Shown here one piece after another: positions 52,955 to 62,272 of a stretch of 64,000 bases of DNA (positions are counted from its first letter, which is position 1; every line of letters begins with the position of its first letter). The stretch is taken from the NCBI RefSeq assembly GCF_900155915.1, contig NZ_FTPO01000003.1, positions 186,001-250,000 of the forward strand. Reading direction: 5' to 3'. The notes below the pieces were generated by a model. That model saw only the letters and a list, made by a program, of their open reading frames with translations, did not search any database and had not been told where the DNA came from. Source of the DNA: Microbacterium sp. RU33B. Its GTDB lineage: Bacteria > Actinomycetota > Actinomycetes > Actinomycetales > Microbacteriaceae. Position numbers and translations under genes: made by a program.

Positions 52955-54768
52955 GCACCGCGACTGTCTCCGGAACGAGCGGCGAGGACCGCTCGGACTA
53001 CACGCGCGACGAGAGCCGCGCCATCCGCCGTCGTTCGCTGCGCCTGCTGGGCTCGCTCGCCTCTCCGGTGCGCTGGCAGCTCGTGCTCGCCGCCGTCGTG
53101 CTCGTCGTGTCGACCGCCCTGCGGGTCGTCGGGCCTGCGCTGATCGCGTACGGCATCGACACGGCCCTCCCGGCCGCGGTCGAACGCATGGACTGGATGC
53201 CGACCATCGGCGTCGTCGTGGTGTACCTGCTCACGGGCATCGGCGGTGCCGGTCTCATCGGCTGGTACGTCGTCGTCGCCGCCCGCCTCACGCAGGCGAT
53301 CATGCTCGAGCTGCGCAAGCGCATCTTCGTGCACACGCAGCGCCTCAGCCTGGAGTTCCACGAGTCCTACACGTCGGGACGGATCATCTCGCGTCAGACG
53401 AGCGACCTCGACACGATCCGCGAGCTCCTCGACGGCGGCCTCAACGAGCTCGTCTCCGGCGTGCTCTTCGGGCTCTTCACGCTCATCATGCTGTACCTGC
53501 TCGACTGGCAGTCCGGCCTCATCCTGACCGCGGCCGGGATCCCGCTGTACTTCCTGATGCGGTGGTTCTACCTCAGCTCGCAGACGGTGTACCGCGAGTC
53601 GCGAGTCGTGAGTGCGAAGGTCATCGTCAAGTTCGTCGAGACGATGACGGGCATCCGCGCCGTCAAAGCGTTCCGCAAGGAGCAGCGCGACGACGAGGAG
53701 TTCGGCGACCTCGCCCTCCAGTACCGCGACGTGAACGTCCGCTCGATCCGGCTGTTCGGCACGTTCGAGCCGGGGCTCATGGCCACGGCGTCGCTGGCGC
53801 TCGCCCTCATCGTGCTGTGGGGCGGCATCCGCATCGCCGACGGCTCGCTCATGGTCGGCGTGCTGCTGGGCGCAGTCATCTACGTGCGCAACTTCTTCTC
53901 TCCGATGCAGGAGGTGGCGTTCTTCCTCAACTCGTACCAGTCCGCCACGGCCGCGCTCGAGAAGGTGTCGGGCGTGCTCGAGGAGCGGCCGACGGTGCCG
54001 GATCCCACGCAGCCGGTCGACCTCTGGGCGGCGAAGGGGCACGTCGAGTTCCGCGACGTGACGTTCGGATACGCCGAGGGGCGCACGATCCTCCCGCACT
54101 TCTCGCTCGACATCCCCGCAGGTCAGACGATCGCGCTCGTCGGAACGACGGGGGCGGGCAAGTCGACGCTCGCCAAGCTCGTGTCGCGGTTCTACGACCC
54201 GTCGCGCGGCTCGGTGTCGCTCGACGGCGTCGACCTGCGCCTGTTGCACCCGAAGGACCTCCGCCGCGCGATCGTCATGGTGACGCAGGAGGCCTACCTG
54301 TTCAGCGGCACGGTCGCCGACAACATCGCGCTCGGCAAGCCCGACGCGACGCTGGAGGAGATCAAGGCCGCGGCCCGCGCGGTGGGGGCGGATGCCTTCA
54401 TCGAGGCTCTGCCCGACGGCTACGCCACAGACGTCAACAAGCGCGGCGGCCGGGTCTCGGCGGGGCAGCGTCAGCTGATCTCGTTCGCCCGGGCGTTCCT
54501 CGCCGATCCCGCCGTGCTGATCCTCGACGAGGCGACTGCCTCTCTCGACATCCCGTCGGAGCGTCAGATCCAGGATGCCCTGCAGACGCTCCTCGCCGAC
54601 CGCACGGCGATCATCATCGCGCACCGCCTCTCGACGGTCGCGATCGCCGATCGCGTGCTCGTGATGGAGCACGGCGACATCATCGAGGACGACACCCCCG
54701 AGGCGCTCATCAGCGGCACGGGCAAATTCGCCCAGCTGCACGCGGCCTGGCGAGAGTCGCTCGTCTAG
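52951..54768 (+). CDS. ABC exporter half-transporter, catalytic subunit
   Basis: The 605-residue partner has a membrane domain from about residue 37 to 340 and an NBD with Walker A T-G-A-G-K-S-T, Walker B L-I-L-D-E-A (catalytic Glu present) and H-loop I-A-H-R-L-S-T. Its signature is V-S-A-G-Q instead of L-S-G-G-Q. In a heterodimer this non-canonical signature faces the degenerate Walker B of the other subunit, so both changes sit at one ATP site and the second site should be fully active. It ends 26 bases before the repeat-flanked nuclease cassette. Confidence 0.93.
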   Translation: MSTATVSGTSGEDRSDYTRDESRAIRRRSLRLLGSLASPVRWQLVLAAVVLVVSTALRVVGPALIAYGIDTALPAAVERMDWMPTIGVVVVYLLTGIGGAGLIGWYVVVAARLTQAIMLELRKRIFVHTQRLSLEFHESYTSGRIISRQTSDLDTIRELLDGGLNELVSGVLFGLFTLIMLYLLDWQSGLILTAAGIPLYFLMRWFYLSSQTVYRESRVVSAKVIVKFVETMTGIRAVKAFRKEQRDDEEFGDLALQYRDVNVRSIRLFGTFEPGLMATASLALALIVLWGGIRIADGSLMVGVLLGAVIYVRNFFSPMQEVAFFLNSYQSATAALEKVSGVLEERPTVPDPTQPVDLWAAKGHVEFRDVTFGYAEGRTILPHFSLDIPAGQTIALVGTTGAGKSTLAKLVSRFYDPSRGSVSLDGVDLRLLHPKDLRRAIVMVTQEAYLFSGTVADNIALGKPDATLEEIKAAARAVGADAFIEALPDGYATDVNKRGGRVSAGQRQLISFARAFLADPAVLILDEATASLDIPSERQIQDALQTLLADRTAIIIAHRLSTVAIADRVLVMEHGDIIEDDTPEALISGTGKFAQLHAAWRESLV

Positions 54769-54789
54769 CCCCGGCATCGCGCGATCGCA

Positions 54790-54870
54790 TCCGAATATCG
54801 GAGATTCGCACGATCCTCGGAGCTGTGGAAGGGATTCCTCCGAGTTTCGAGTGATTGTCCGAATTTCGGA
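54790..54870. repeat. Left inverted-repeat module of the nuclease cassette
   Basis: The module holds two short palindromes, TCCGAATATCGGA (54790-54802) and TCCGAATTTCGGA (54858-54870). Its segment 54798-54821 matches the reverse complement of 55909-55932 at 20 of 24 positions. It is not coding. Confidence 0.6.
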
Positions 54871-54895
54871 TGCCTCGGGCAGCGGTGCTCAGGTG

Positions 54896-55762
54896 TCACG
54901 CGAGGTGCGCGCCCATCGCGACCGCTCGCGCGAGCACCCGCTCCACAGCGGGCCAGTCGTGGACCACCTGCGCGTAGGTGAATCGCAGAACCGTGTAGCC
55001 GCGCAGCGTGAGCTCGGCGTCGAGAGCGACGTCGCGGGAGCGCTGGGTCGCGCTCGAATGGAATGCGTAGCCGTCGATCTGAACCGCGAGACGGGTGCCG
55101 ATCAGGAAGTCGATGTGATGCCCGGCGATCATGACCTGATGCACGATGGTCAGCTGCCAGCGGAACAAACGAGTAACGAAGATCGTCTCCAGGCCCGAGT
55201 CGGACAGACCCCGCACGGCGTCGGCGCAAGCACGGGCGGGCAGCGAGTTCCAGCGGACCCGCCGGAGGGCCTCGACATCCAGCCGCTCGCTGCGCACCGC
55301 CGACTCCCAGACGACGAGTGCGTCTTCGGGTGGGAGGCACACGGCGACGTGCGCCAGGGTGTCTTCGACCGACTCCAGCAATCCGTATCCGGGCGGAGGG
55401 GCGATCGCCCTGGTCCAATGGACCATCGGTGGCGTGTCCGTGTCGGTGGGGGGCATGACGGGTGATGCGCCGTGAGGATCGACGTGAAGGTGCAGCTCAG
55501 CGGAAGCCGTCTCGGGAATCCACCAGCGACGCCGGCGCGCGGCGGAGACACAGGCCAACCGTCCTCCGCTCAGCGCGGCGGCGCGCAGATCAGGCGGCGC
55601 GGCATCCGTCGCCAGCCAGTTCCGTCGTAGGCGTGCGACCTGCTCGGCGCGTACGGCGGCCCGCTGCGCCGCGATCGTGAAACCCGCCGCGAGGGCAGCC
55701 TGCCGATGCGCGATGCCCCCGCTGGCTGAGATCCAGCCGGGGAGGGAGAGGTGCGTCCGCAT
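54896..55762 (-). CDS. DUF559 nuclease-fold protein with AbiEi-like HTH
   Basis: The 288-residue protein starts at ATG 55762. Its N-terminus (G-G-I-A-H-R-Q-A-A-L-A-A-G-F) resembles the AbiEi-type antitoxin HTH. The C-terminal 110 residues form a DUF559/Vsr-like restriction-endonuclease fold: H-I-D-F-L-I-G, then L-A-V-Q-I-D-G-Y-A-F-H, R-S-R-D-V-A-L-D and R-G-Y-T-V-L-R-F-T-Y. In many DUF559 proteins the residue before the second strand Asp is Glu in V-E-x-D-G; here it is Gln, so cleavage activity is uncertain. The gene lies between two inverted repeat modules with no other cargo. Role could be defence, DNA repair or a selfish element. Confidence 0.72.
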   Translation of the reverse strand: MRTHLSLPGWISASGGIAHRQAALAAGFTIAAQRAAVRAEQVARLRRNWLATDAAPPDLRAAALSGGRLACVSAARRRRWWIPETASAELHLHVDPHGASPVMPPTDTDTPPMVHWTRAIAPPPGYGLLESVEDTLAHVAVCLPPEDALVVWESAVRSERLDVEALRRVRWNSLPARACADAVRGLSDSGLETIFVTRLFRWQLTIVHQVMIAGHHIDFLIGTRLAVQIDGYAFHSSATQRSRDVALDAELTLRGYTVLRFTYAQVVHDWPAVERVLARAVAMGAHLA

Positions 55763-55867
55763 CGCTCGATGATCCCCCATGAGCCGCGCGCGCTGACCGG
55801 CATCTGGCCTCCCGTGCACAACCACTGTTCGTCCGCGCGTGGGGAGGACGCGCGACGCCTCGGGAAG

Positions 55868-55938
55868 TCGGAGTTTCGCACGAATTTCGGATGTCGAGCT
55901 GCTCTCGATCCGAGAACTGTGCGATTCTCCGAAATCGA
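55868..55938. repeat. Right inverted-repeat module of the nuclease cassette
   Basis: This segment contains CGAATTTCGGATG (55881-55893) and, at 55909-55932, the reverse complement of the left module (20 of 24 positions). It lies directly upstream of the DUF559 gene, so it may also contain that gene's promoter. Confidence 0.6.
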
Positions 55939-56081
55939 GGCGAGGGTCGAGACCGCGCCGAACCCGCGCTGCCACACCGAAGGCGACGAGGCCTCGGTGG
56001 GGGAGGGGAATCCGAGGCCCCGCCGCCGGATCGAGTGGGCCGCGAGCGGCCGATCAGCTGCGCTTCGCGTCCCCAGGTCCG

Positions 56082-56534
56082 CTAGAGGCGGATCTCCGCG
56101 ATGACCTCACCGTACTCGGTCTCTCCCACCGGCGTGAAGCCCACCCGCTGGAAGAAGGCCCCGGGGCCGTCGTCGCCCGCTTCGTAGATGACGTCGACGT
56201 GGTCTTTGCCGCGGCTCTTGGCCTCGTCGAGAAGACTGCTGACCGCGAAGCGGCCGACGCCGCGGCCCTGGTCGTCGGCGTCGACGTTGATGCGCCACAG
56301 CACGGAGCGGAAATGCTCCTGCGGGGCATCGTCGTCGAAGTTCGCGCTGACGAACCCGACGACCTCGTCGCCGTCGAGGACGACGCGCTGCCAGGCCGTC
56401 ACGGGGTTCGCGACGGTGCCGGCGAGGGCGTACGAGACGGGGGCGAGGTACTGCTCCTGCCCGGGCTTGAGTGACAGATTGTTGACCGCGACGATCGTCG
56501 CGGCGGACAGTTCGACCAGTCGCAGTTCACCCAT
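56082..56534 (-). CDS. GNAT family N-acetyltransferase
   Basis: The 150-residue protein has the GNAT fold: the strand W-Q-R-V-V-L-D-G-D-E-V-V-G-F-V-S, the acetyl-CoA loop D-D-Q-G-R-G-V-G-R-F (Q/R-x-x-G-x-G/A), and F-F-Q-R-V-G-F in the last helix. It resembles spermidine/diamine-type acetyltransferases but the substrate cannot be assigned. It lies 56 bases after the ABC gene on the same strand, yet TACCCT seven bases before its ATG suggests a separate leaderless-type start. Confidence 0.82.
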   Translation of the reverse strand: MGELRLVELSAATIVAVNNLSLKPGQEQYLAPVSYALAGTVANPVTAWQRVVLDGDEVVGFVSANFDDDAPQEHFRSVLWRINVDADDQGRGVGRFAVSSLLDEAKSRGKDHVDVIYEAGDDGPGAFFQRVGFTPVGETEYGEVIAEIRL

Positions 56535-56541
56535 AGCGCCC

Positions 56542-56547
56542 AGGGTA
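56542..56547 (-). promoter_or_regulatory. Leaderless-type -10 box for the GNAT gene
   Basis: TACCCT on the minus strand ends seven bases before the ATG at 56534. Confidence 0.4.
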
Positions 56548-56590
56548 TCCCGGAATCCGGACCTCTGCCCGCTGTCCGCGGCCGGGACAA

Positions 56591-58390
56591 TCACGATCCG
56601 GCCTGGAGCAGGGCCAGCCGCGAGTACAGGCCACCGGCGGCGGTGAGCTCGGCGTGCGACCCGGTCTCCACGACGCGCCCGTCCTCGACCACGACGATGA
56701 GATCGGCCCCGCGCACGGTCGACAGTCGGTGTGCGACGATCAGCGTCGTGCGTCCGCGGCGGGCGCGGTCGAGGGCCTCGGTGACGCGGGCTTCGGAGTG
56801 CGCGTCGAGGGCGCTCGTGGCCTCGTCGAGCACGAGGATGCGGGGGTCGCGGATGAGCGCCCGCGCGATCGCCAGGCGCTGCCGCTGGCCGCCGGACAGC
56901 CGGGAGCCCCGCTCGCCGACGACGGTGTCGAGCCCGTCCGGCGAGCCCGCGACGATGTCGAGCGCATTGGCCTCGGCGAGGGCGGCGAACACGTCGACGT
57001 CGGTGACGTCCGGGGCTCCGTAGGCGACGTTCTCGCGCACGGAGCCGGCGAGCAGCACCGTCTCCTGCGGCACGATCGACACGAAGCGCCGGAGCGACCG
57101 CAGATCGAGCTCGGCCAGATCGCGGCCGTCGACGCGCACGACTCCGGACTCCGGGCGCACGAACCCCAGCACGGTGTTCAGGATCGTCGACTTGCCCGAT
57201 CCTGACGGGCCGACGAAGGCGACGGTCTGCCCGGCGGCGATCTCCAGGTCGACGCCGTCGAGGGCGGGATGCTCGTCGCCGGCGTAGCGCACCACGACGT
57301 GCTCGAGCCGAAGGTCTCCCCGGACGCGGGTGACCTCCGCCTTGCCGCGGCTGTCCTCCACGTCGAGCTCTTCGGCGACGTCGGCGATCGAGCGCATCGC
57401 GTCCATCCCGCGTGTGAAGATCGGCGCCGCGTTCATCAGCATCACGATGGCGTTCGTCAGCATCCCGAAGTAGGTGCTGAGCAGCACGACCTGACCGGGG
57501 GTGATCGGCACGATGCCGCTCACGGCGAGCGTCGCCGCACCGACGAGGCAGAGGAGCCCCAGCACCTGGTACGAGATCCACGAGAGCGCGCCGAACCGGC
57601 CGTTGAGCACGTCGAGGTCGCGTCCGGCTCGTCGCACGGAGTCGGCGCGCTCGGCGATCCGTGCCGTGGCGACGTCTTCCAGCCCGTGGCCGCGGGTGAT
57701 CGGCATGAGCGCGGCCATCTCGCTCACGTGGGCCGAGAGCTGCTCGACCTCGAGCCGGAACGCCTCGTTGCGGGTGGCCGCGCGGCGGCGGATGTACACG
57801 ATGAGGGATGCCGCGATGGGGATCGCGACTGCGAAGACGCCGACGAAGAGCGGAACGGTCAGCGCCGTGATGAGCACCGCCCCGACGAGCGTCGACAGCG
57901 CCGAGACGACCGTGGGGAACAGCTGCGCGAGCATGAGCTCGAGGTTCTCGACGTCGCGCACGATCTTCGTCTGCACGATCGAGGCGCTCTGCCTGTTGTG
58001 GAAGCCGAGCGAGAGTCGCTGCAGCCTGGCGGCGAGCCCGGCGCGCACCGTGTAGGCGAGACTGCGGTTCGCCGTGCTCGTGAGGTGGACGACGATCATG
58101 TTGAACGGGTAGTTCAGGGCGAGCACGGCGACGGCGACGAGCGCCCACCACCCGATGTTCGTCACCGGGCCGCCGGCGACGACGATGTCGATGATCGCCG
58201 CGGTGACGGGCGGGAGCACCCAGACCGCGCTGTCCTTGATGACGAAGGCGCCGACGGCGAGCGACATGCCGATGCGGTGGGGGCGCAGCATCCGCAGCAG
58301 CGAGCGCAGCGGCTGCGACCGCCGCATGCTCGCGGTCAGGAGGCCCTCGGGATCGACGAGCGAGATCCGACCCGTGCGCGGAGCGCTCAC
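56591..58390 (-). CDS. ABC exporter half-transporter in the glycoside operon
   Basis: The 599-residue protein has a six-helix exporter domain (about 35-330) and an NBD with Walker A S-G-S-G-K-S-T, the signature L-S-G-G-Q-R-Q-R, Walker B I-L-V-L-D-E-A and H-loop V-A-H-R-L-S-T. All catalytic residues are canonical, so it can work as a homodimer. It begins at GTG inside the stop of the GH42 gene (GTGA) and is therefore the last coupled gene of the glycoside operon. An exporter there is unexpected, since such operons usually carry an importer. The substrate could be a glycoconjugate or lipid, unknown. Confidence 0.88.
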   Translation of the reverse strand: MSAPRTGRISLVDPEGLLTASMRRSQPLRSLLRMLRPHRIGMSLAVGAFVIKDSAVWVLPPVTAAIIDIVVAGGPVTNIGWWALVAVAVLALNYPFNMIVVHLTSTANRSLAYTVRAGLAARLQRLSLGFHNRQSASIVQTKIVRDVENLELMLAQLFPTVVSALSTLVGAVLITALTVPLFVGVFAVAIPIAASLIVYIRRRAATRNEAFRLEVEQLSAHVSEMAALMPITRGHGLEDVATARIAERADSVRRAGRDLDVLNGRFGALSWISYQVLGLLCLVGAATLAVSGIVPITPGQVVLLSTYFGMLTNAIVMLMNAAPIFTRGMDAMRSIADVAEELDVEDSRGKAEVTRVRGDLRLEHVVVRYAGDEHPALDGVDLEIAAGQTVAFVGPSGSGKSTILNTVLGFVRPESGVVRVDGRDLAELDLRSLRRFVSIVPQETVLLAGSVRENVAYGAPDVTDVDVFAALAEANALDIVAGSPDGLDTVVGERGSRLSGGQRQRLAIARALIRDPRILVLDEATSALDAHSEARVTEALDRARRGRTTLIVAHRLSTVRGADLIVVVEDGRVVETGSHAELTAAGGLYSRLALLQAGS

Positions 58391-60375
58391 GACGTCGCAT
58401 CCTCGCGCACCACCGCGACGGCCCCGGCGGCGAGGGTGATGTCGCCCTCCACACGGTCGCCGGAGACGAGGTCGACGCCGACGGCGGGCACGCGGGCAGG
58501 GGCTGCGGAGTGGTTGATCAGGAAGAGCCAGGATGCCCCGTCGCCGACGCGCCGCACCGCCTCGACGCCGTCGAGCACCGGGACGGCGGCGCCGACGCCG
58601 GAGGCGGACACGACGGCGCCCACGAGATCGTCGAAGCCCTCGACGACGAGGCCGGACACGTACCAGGCCGAACCGTCGCCCACGTTGCGGCGGGTGATCG
58701 CGGGCCATCCGGCGAGCACGCCGGAGGCGTAGCGGTCGACCACCTCGGCGTCGACGACCCGCAGCCGCTCCGCCCAGTCGGCGACGACCGCCCCCGAGCT
58801 GAGGGTGACGGCATCGCCCTCCTGCAGCGGGTGGAGCTCTTCGCCGAACACGCCCAGCAGCGCACGGAAGGCTGCGGGATACCCGCCGACACGCACGCGG
58901 TTCTCCTCGTCGACGATGCCCGACAGAGGCCCGATGACGACCGTCGCACCGCGCGTCGCGGCATCCGCGATGGAATCCGCGACGGCATCCGACACGGCGT
59001 ACATGCCGGGCACGATGAGCAGCTCATAGGCCATGAGATCCGCCTGCGGCGCCACGACGTCGGGAACGAGGCCCCGTGCCGACAGTGCTTCGTGCCAGCG
59101 TCGGCTCTCCGCCTCGATCGGCAGGCCGGGGAGCGGAGGCTGCGCCTCCTCCCAGGCCCACTTCGCGGGGATGTCGGCGACGATCGCGGTGCGCGTGGGG
59201 GCGACGAGACTTCCCGCGACCTCACCGAGGCGGTCCACGAGGCTCCCCAGCGCCACCACGTCGCGCCAGTGCCGCGTGTCGGTGCCGGCGTGAGGCACCA
59301 TCCCCGAGTGGAACTGCTCGACCCCGGCGGCGGAGGCCCGCCACTGGAAGAAGAGGGCTCCGTCGGATCCGTGCGCGATGTGCTGCAGGCTGTGGCGTGC
59401 CATCTCGCCCGGCGCCTTCGGGGTGTTGCGCGGCTGCCAGTTCACCGCGGATGCCGCGTGCTCCATGAGCAGCCAGGGCGCCGAACGGTCGAGCCCTCGG
59501 GCGCGCGAGGCGACGAAGGCGATCTCGCGCTCACGGTGCGGGTCGGCGGCCTGCGCGTAGTGATCGATCGCGACGACGTCGAGGTCGTCTGTCCACTGGG
59601 CGTAGTCCGCGACGCTGCCGCCGACCGCGAGCATGAGGTTCGTAGTGATGGGCTGCGTCGCGCCGGCCGAGCGGAGGGCGTCGCGCTCGCGGCGGAACTG
59701 TCCGAGCAGCTCATCGGAGGCGAAGCGGTCGTAGGCGAGGAGCAGAGACGGGTTCGTGCCCGACTCGCTCGCCAGCGGCGCGCTGACGTCGTCGAACGAG
59801 CGGTACCGCAGGCCCCAGAAGGCCGTGCCCCACGCGCGGTTCAGCGCATCGATGGTGCCGTGGCGCGCGCGACACCAGGCGCGGAACGCCGCGCTGGACT
59901 CCTCGCAGTAGCAGAGGCGGTTGCCGCCGCCGAACTCGTTGCCCACGTGCCACATCGAGACGGCGGGATGCCGTGCGTACCGTTCGCCCAGCCGACGTGC
60001 GATGCGGGTGGAGTACTCGTGCCACGTCGGGTGGCTCGCGCACCAGCCCAGGCGCCCGCCCGCATGGAAGCGGATCCCGCGGCGATCGACCGGGATGATC
60101 TCGGGGTGGGCCCGGTGGAGCCAGGTCGGGGGAGCGGCGGTCGGGGTGGCGAGGTATATGCCGATTCCGGCATGGGCCAGCATCCCGATGATGCGGTCGA
60201 ACCAGTCCCAGTCCCAGACGTCGTCGTCGACTTCGAGGAAGCCCCAGGCGAACACCCCGAGGGTGACCGTGGTGACGTGCGCATCGCGCATGAGGGCGAT
60301 GTCCTCACTCCAGACATCCTCGTCCCACTGCTCGGGGTTGTAGTCGCCGCCGAAGAGCAGGCGCCGGCCCGTCAT
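58387..60375 (-). CDS. GH42 beta-galactosidase
   Basis: The 662-residue enzyme is a family 42 glycoside hydrolase: N-terminal TIM barrel (L-L-F-G-G-D-Y-N-P-E-Q-W at the start), acid/base Glu147 in H-V-G-N-E-F and nucleophile Glu305 in L-L-M-E-H, then a trimerisation domain (about 390-590) and a small beta domain. No signal peptide is present, so it acts in the cytosol on imported galactosides or other beta-glycosides (GH42 members also cleave arabinosides). The start overlaps the stop of the kinase gene (ATGA). Confidence 0.93.
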   Translation of the reverse strand: MTGRRLLFGGDYNPEQWDEDVWSEDIALMRDAHVTTVTLGVFAWGFLEVDDDVWDWDWFDRIIGMLAHAGIGIYLATPTAAPPTWLHRAHPEIIPVDRRGIRFHAGGRLGWCASHPTWHEYSTRIARRLGERYARHPAVSMWHVGNEFGGGNRLCYCEESSAAFRAWCRARHGTIDALNRAWGTAFWGLRYRSFDDVSAPLASESGTNPSLLLAYDRFASDELLGQFRRERDALRSAGATQPITTNLMLAVGGSVADYAQWTDDLDVVAIDHYAQAADPHREREIAFVASRARGLDRSAPWLLMEHAASAVNWQPRNTPKAPGEMARHSLQHIAHGSDGALFFQWRASAAGVEQFHSGMVPHAGTDTRHWRDVVALGSLVDRLGEVAGSLVAPTRTAIVADIPAKWAWEEAQPPLPGLPIEAESRRWHEALSARGLVPDVVAPQADLMAYELLIVPGMYAVSDAVADSIADAATRGATVVIGPLSGIVDEENRVRVGGYPAAFRALLGVFGEELHPLQEGDAVTLSSGAVVADWAERLRVVDAEVVDRYASGVLAGWPAITRRNVGDGSAWYVSGLVVEGFDDLVGAVVSASGVGAAVPVLDGVEAVRRVGDGASWLFLINHSAAPARVPAVGVDLVSGDRVEGDITLAAGAVAVVREDATS

Positions 60376-61298
60376 GCCGTGCCGGCCCGCTGCACTGCCG
60401 TGGTGAGCGGATGCGTCGGAGCCAGGTCGGCGAGCGCCACGACCCCGTCGATCCCGGCCCCCCGCGGCGCCACGATCTCGACGTCGGAGCGCCCGGCGGT
60501 GAGCTCCTCGGCGAACGCAGCGCGCAGCGCGCTCGAGCGGAACACACCGCCGATCGCGCACACGGCGAACACCTCGTCGTCGGCGCGCACCCGGCCGATC
60601 GCCGTCGACGCGCTGGTCGCGAGCTCGGCCGCGGCGCGACGCGTGATCGCGAGCGAGACCTCGTCGCCGTCGGCCGCCAGCACGGCGACGTCGGCCGCGA
60701 ATCCGGCGACGATGCGCACGCGGTTCTCGTCGGCCTGCAGCGCCATGTAGGCCTGCGAGAGATCGGGCCACGTGGCCCGAACGATGTCGGTCAGGCCCGT
60801 GGCCGGTCCACGGCCGTCGTACGCGCGCATCACGGCGTCGAGGGCCTCGCGTCCGATCCAGTAGCCGCTTCCGGCGTCGCCCATGATGTAGCCCCAGCCG
60901 TCGACGCGCGAGATCTCGTGCGGTCCGACGGCGAGGGTCACGACCCCGGTGCCGGCTGCGACGACGGCGCCGTGACGGTCGCCCAGCGCGCCGAGGAACG
61001 ACGTCGTGGAGTCGTGCGCGAGCGTCACCCCCCGCAGGCCCGTGTCGTGCACGAGTGACAGGAGCGCCGAGGCATCCGCATCCCGCGCCGTGAGCCCGGA
61101 GATGCCGGCGGAGAGGATCTCGGGTGTCGCGTGCGTGCGCTCGAGCGAGGCGCGCACGACGGCGGCCAACTGGGGGAGGAGTGACTCGTGCGTGTCGATG
61201 CCGTGGAACACGAGGTCGTCGCGGCCTCCCGGCGTCTGGAGGCGCACCTTCATGCCCGTCTGGCCCGCGTCGATCGCGAGCACGCTCCTCGGGGTCAC
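60372..61298 (-). CDS. BadF/BadG-type sugar kinase (GlcNAc kinase-like)
   Basis: The 308-residue protein is an ASKHA-fold ATPase of the BadF/BadG/BcrA/NAGK group, with phosphate 1 motif A-I-D-A-G-Q-T-G, a second phosphate loop A-A-G-T-G-V-V-T, and G-D-A-G-S-G-Y-W-I-G. Bacterial members next to glycosidases phosphorylate N-acetylglucosamine or related hexoses released by them. Here it is coupled on both sides (GTGA, ATGA) to glycoside hydrolases, so a monosaccharide from beta-mannoside or galactoside breakdown is the likely substrate. GTG 61298 follows GAGGAG. Confidence 0.85.
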   Translation of the reverse strand: MTPRSVLAIDAGQTGMKVRLQTPGGRDDLVFHGIDTHESLLPQLAAVVRASLERTHATPEILSAGISGLTARDADASALLSLVHDTGLRGVTLAHDSTTSFLGALGDRHGAVVAAGTGVVTLAVGPHEISRVDGWGYIMGDAGSGYWIGREALDAVMRAYDGRGPATGLTDIVRATWPDLSQAYMALQADENRVRIVAGFAADVAVLAADGDEVSLAITRRAAAELATSASTAIGRVRADDEVFAVCAIGGVFRSSALRAAFAEELTAGRSDVEIVAPRGAGIDGVVALADLAPTHPLTTAVQRAGTA

Positions 61299-62272
61299 GA
61301 CTGCTCCTCGGCTCGTGCGCGGGGGCGTCCTGCTCCCAGCGCGGAATAGGTGGTGCGCAGGAATGCTCCCGCGGGCTTGCCGTACGGGCAATAGTCGTCG
61401 TTCGTCTCCGCGTCGGCGAGGTCGTAGAGGCGCGGCGGCCAGTCCCACAGGAACCACCCTCCGACCCACGGGCGGCGCGCGCACGCGGCGAACATGTCCT
61501 CGTACCAGGCGAGCTGCGCGGCACCCGAGGGGTCGCCCGGCAGGCTCCAGTCGTTCGGGATCGCCGGCGAGCCCTCCCGCGACGGGCATCCGGCCTCGAG
61601 GAACACGAAGGGCTTCCCGTGCGCCTCGACGACGCGCTCGATGCGGTCGAGGTGCTCCTCCCACGTGCCGAGGGGGTAGTAGCCGCTCGACGAGATGACG
61701 TCGACGGCGTCCCACCACGTGACGTGGTCTTCCTGGTACTTGTCGCAGTTGTACGTCACGAGGCCCGAGTACACCGCCCGCACGTCGGCGATGAGCGCTC
61801 GCCAGTGCGCATCCTGCCCGTCGGCGCGCACCATCTCGCAGCCGATGCAGAGCATCTCGCCGCCCTCGGCCTCGGCGATCCGGGCCGAGTGCAGGATGAA
61901 CGCGCGGTACGCCGCGAACCACTGCGTCCAGCTGGGCTCGTTCGCCACATCCCAGTCGAAGAAGCCGATGTGCGCGCGCCATGTTCCGTCGGCGACGTTC
62001 ACGACGGGTTTCAGGCACACTTTCATGCCGAGAGCGCGCGCCTCGCGGATCGCCCATACGACCTCATCGTCGGTCACGGTCGGAGCGTCGCCGTACGGGA
62101 TGTCTGTGGAGAACGCGGTCGCCTGCAGGGCGGCGTATGAGATCGCCGTCCACGTCACGGCGTGATCGGCCATCTTCGCCATCGAGTCCGCGGCTCCGGG
62201 CGTCGCCCAGGTGCCTCGCACTCCGGTCCACCCCCACGTCATCCCGCATACGGGTGCGTCGAGGGCGCTCAC
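61295..62272 (-). CDS. GH113-like glycoside hydrolase
   Basis: The 325-residue protein is a single TIM barrel of the GH113/clan A type. Glu146 in L-C-I-G-C-E-M-V fits the acid/base on strand 4 and Glu226 in V-F-L-E-A-G-C the nucleophile on strand 7; N-C-D-K-Y-Q and S-S-S-G-Y-Y lie between. GH113 enzymes are endo-beta-1,4-mannanases or related. It has no signal peptide, so it would act on oligosaccharides inside the cell. The GTG start lies inside the stop of the beta-mannosidase gene. Specificity is inferred from its position between GH2 mannosidase and the sugar kinase. Confidence 0.8.
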   Translation of the reverse strand: MSALDAPVCGMTWGWTGVRGTWATPGAADSMAKMADHAVTWTAISYAALQATAFSTDIPYGDAPTVTDDEVVWAIREARALGMKVCLKPVVNVADGTWRAHIGFFDWDVANEPSWTQWFAAYRAFILHSARIAEAEGGEMLCIGCEMVRADGQDAHWRALIADVRAVYSGLVTYNCDKYQEDHVTWWDAVDVISSSGYYPLGTWEEHLDRIERVVEAHGKPFVFLEAGCPSREGSPAIPNDWSLPGDPSGAAQLAWYEDMFAACARRPWVGGWFLWDWPPRLYDLADAETNDDYCPYGKPAGAFLRTTYSALGAGRPRARAEEQS

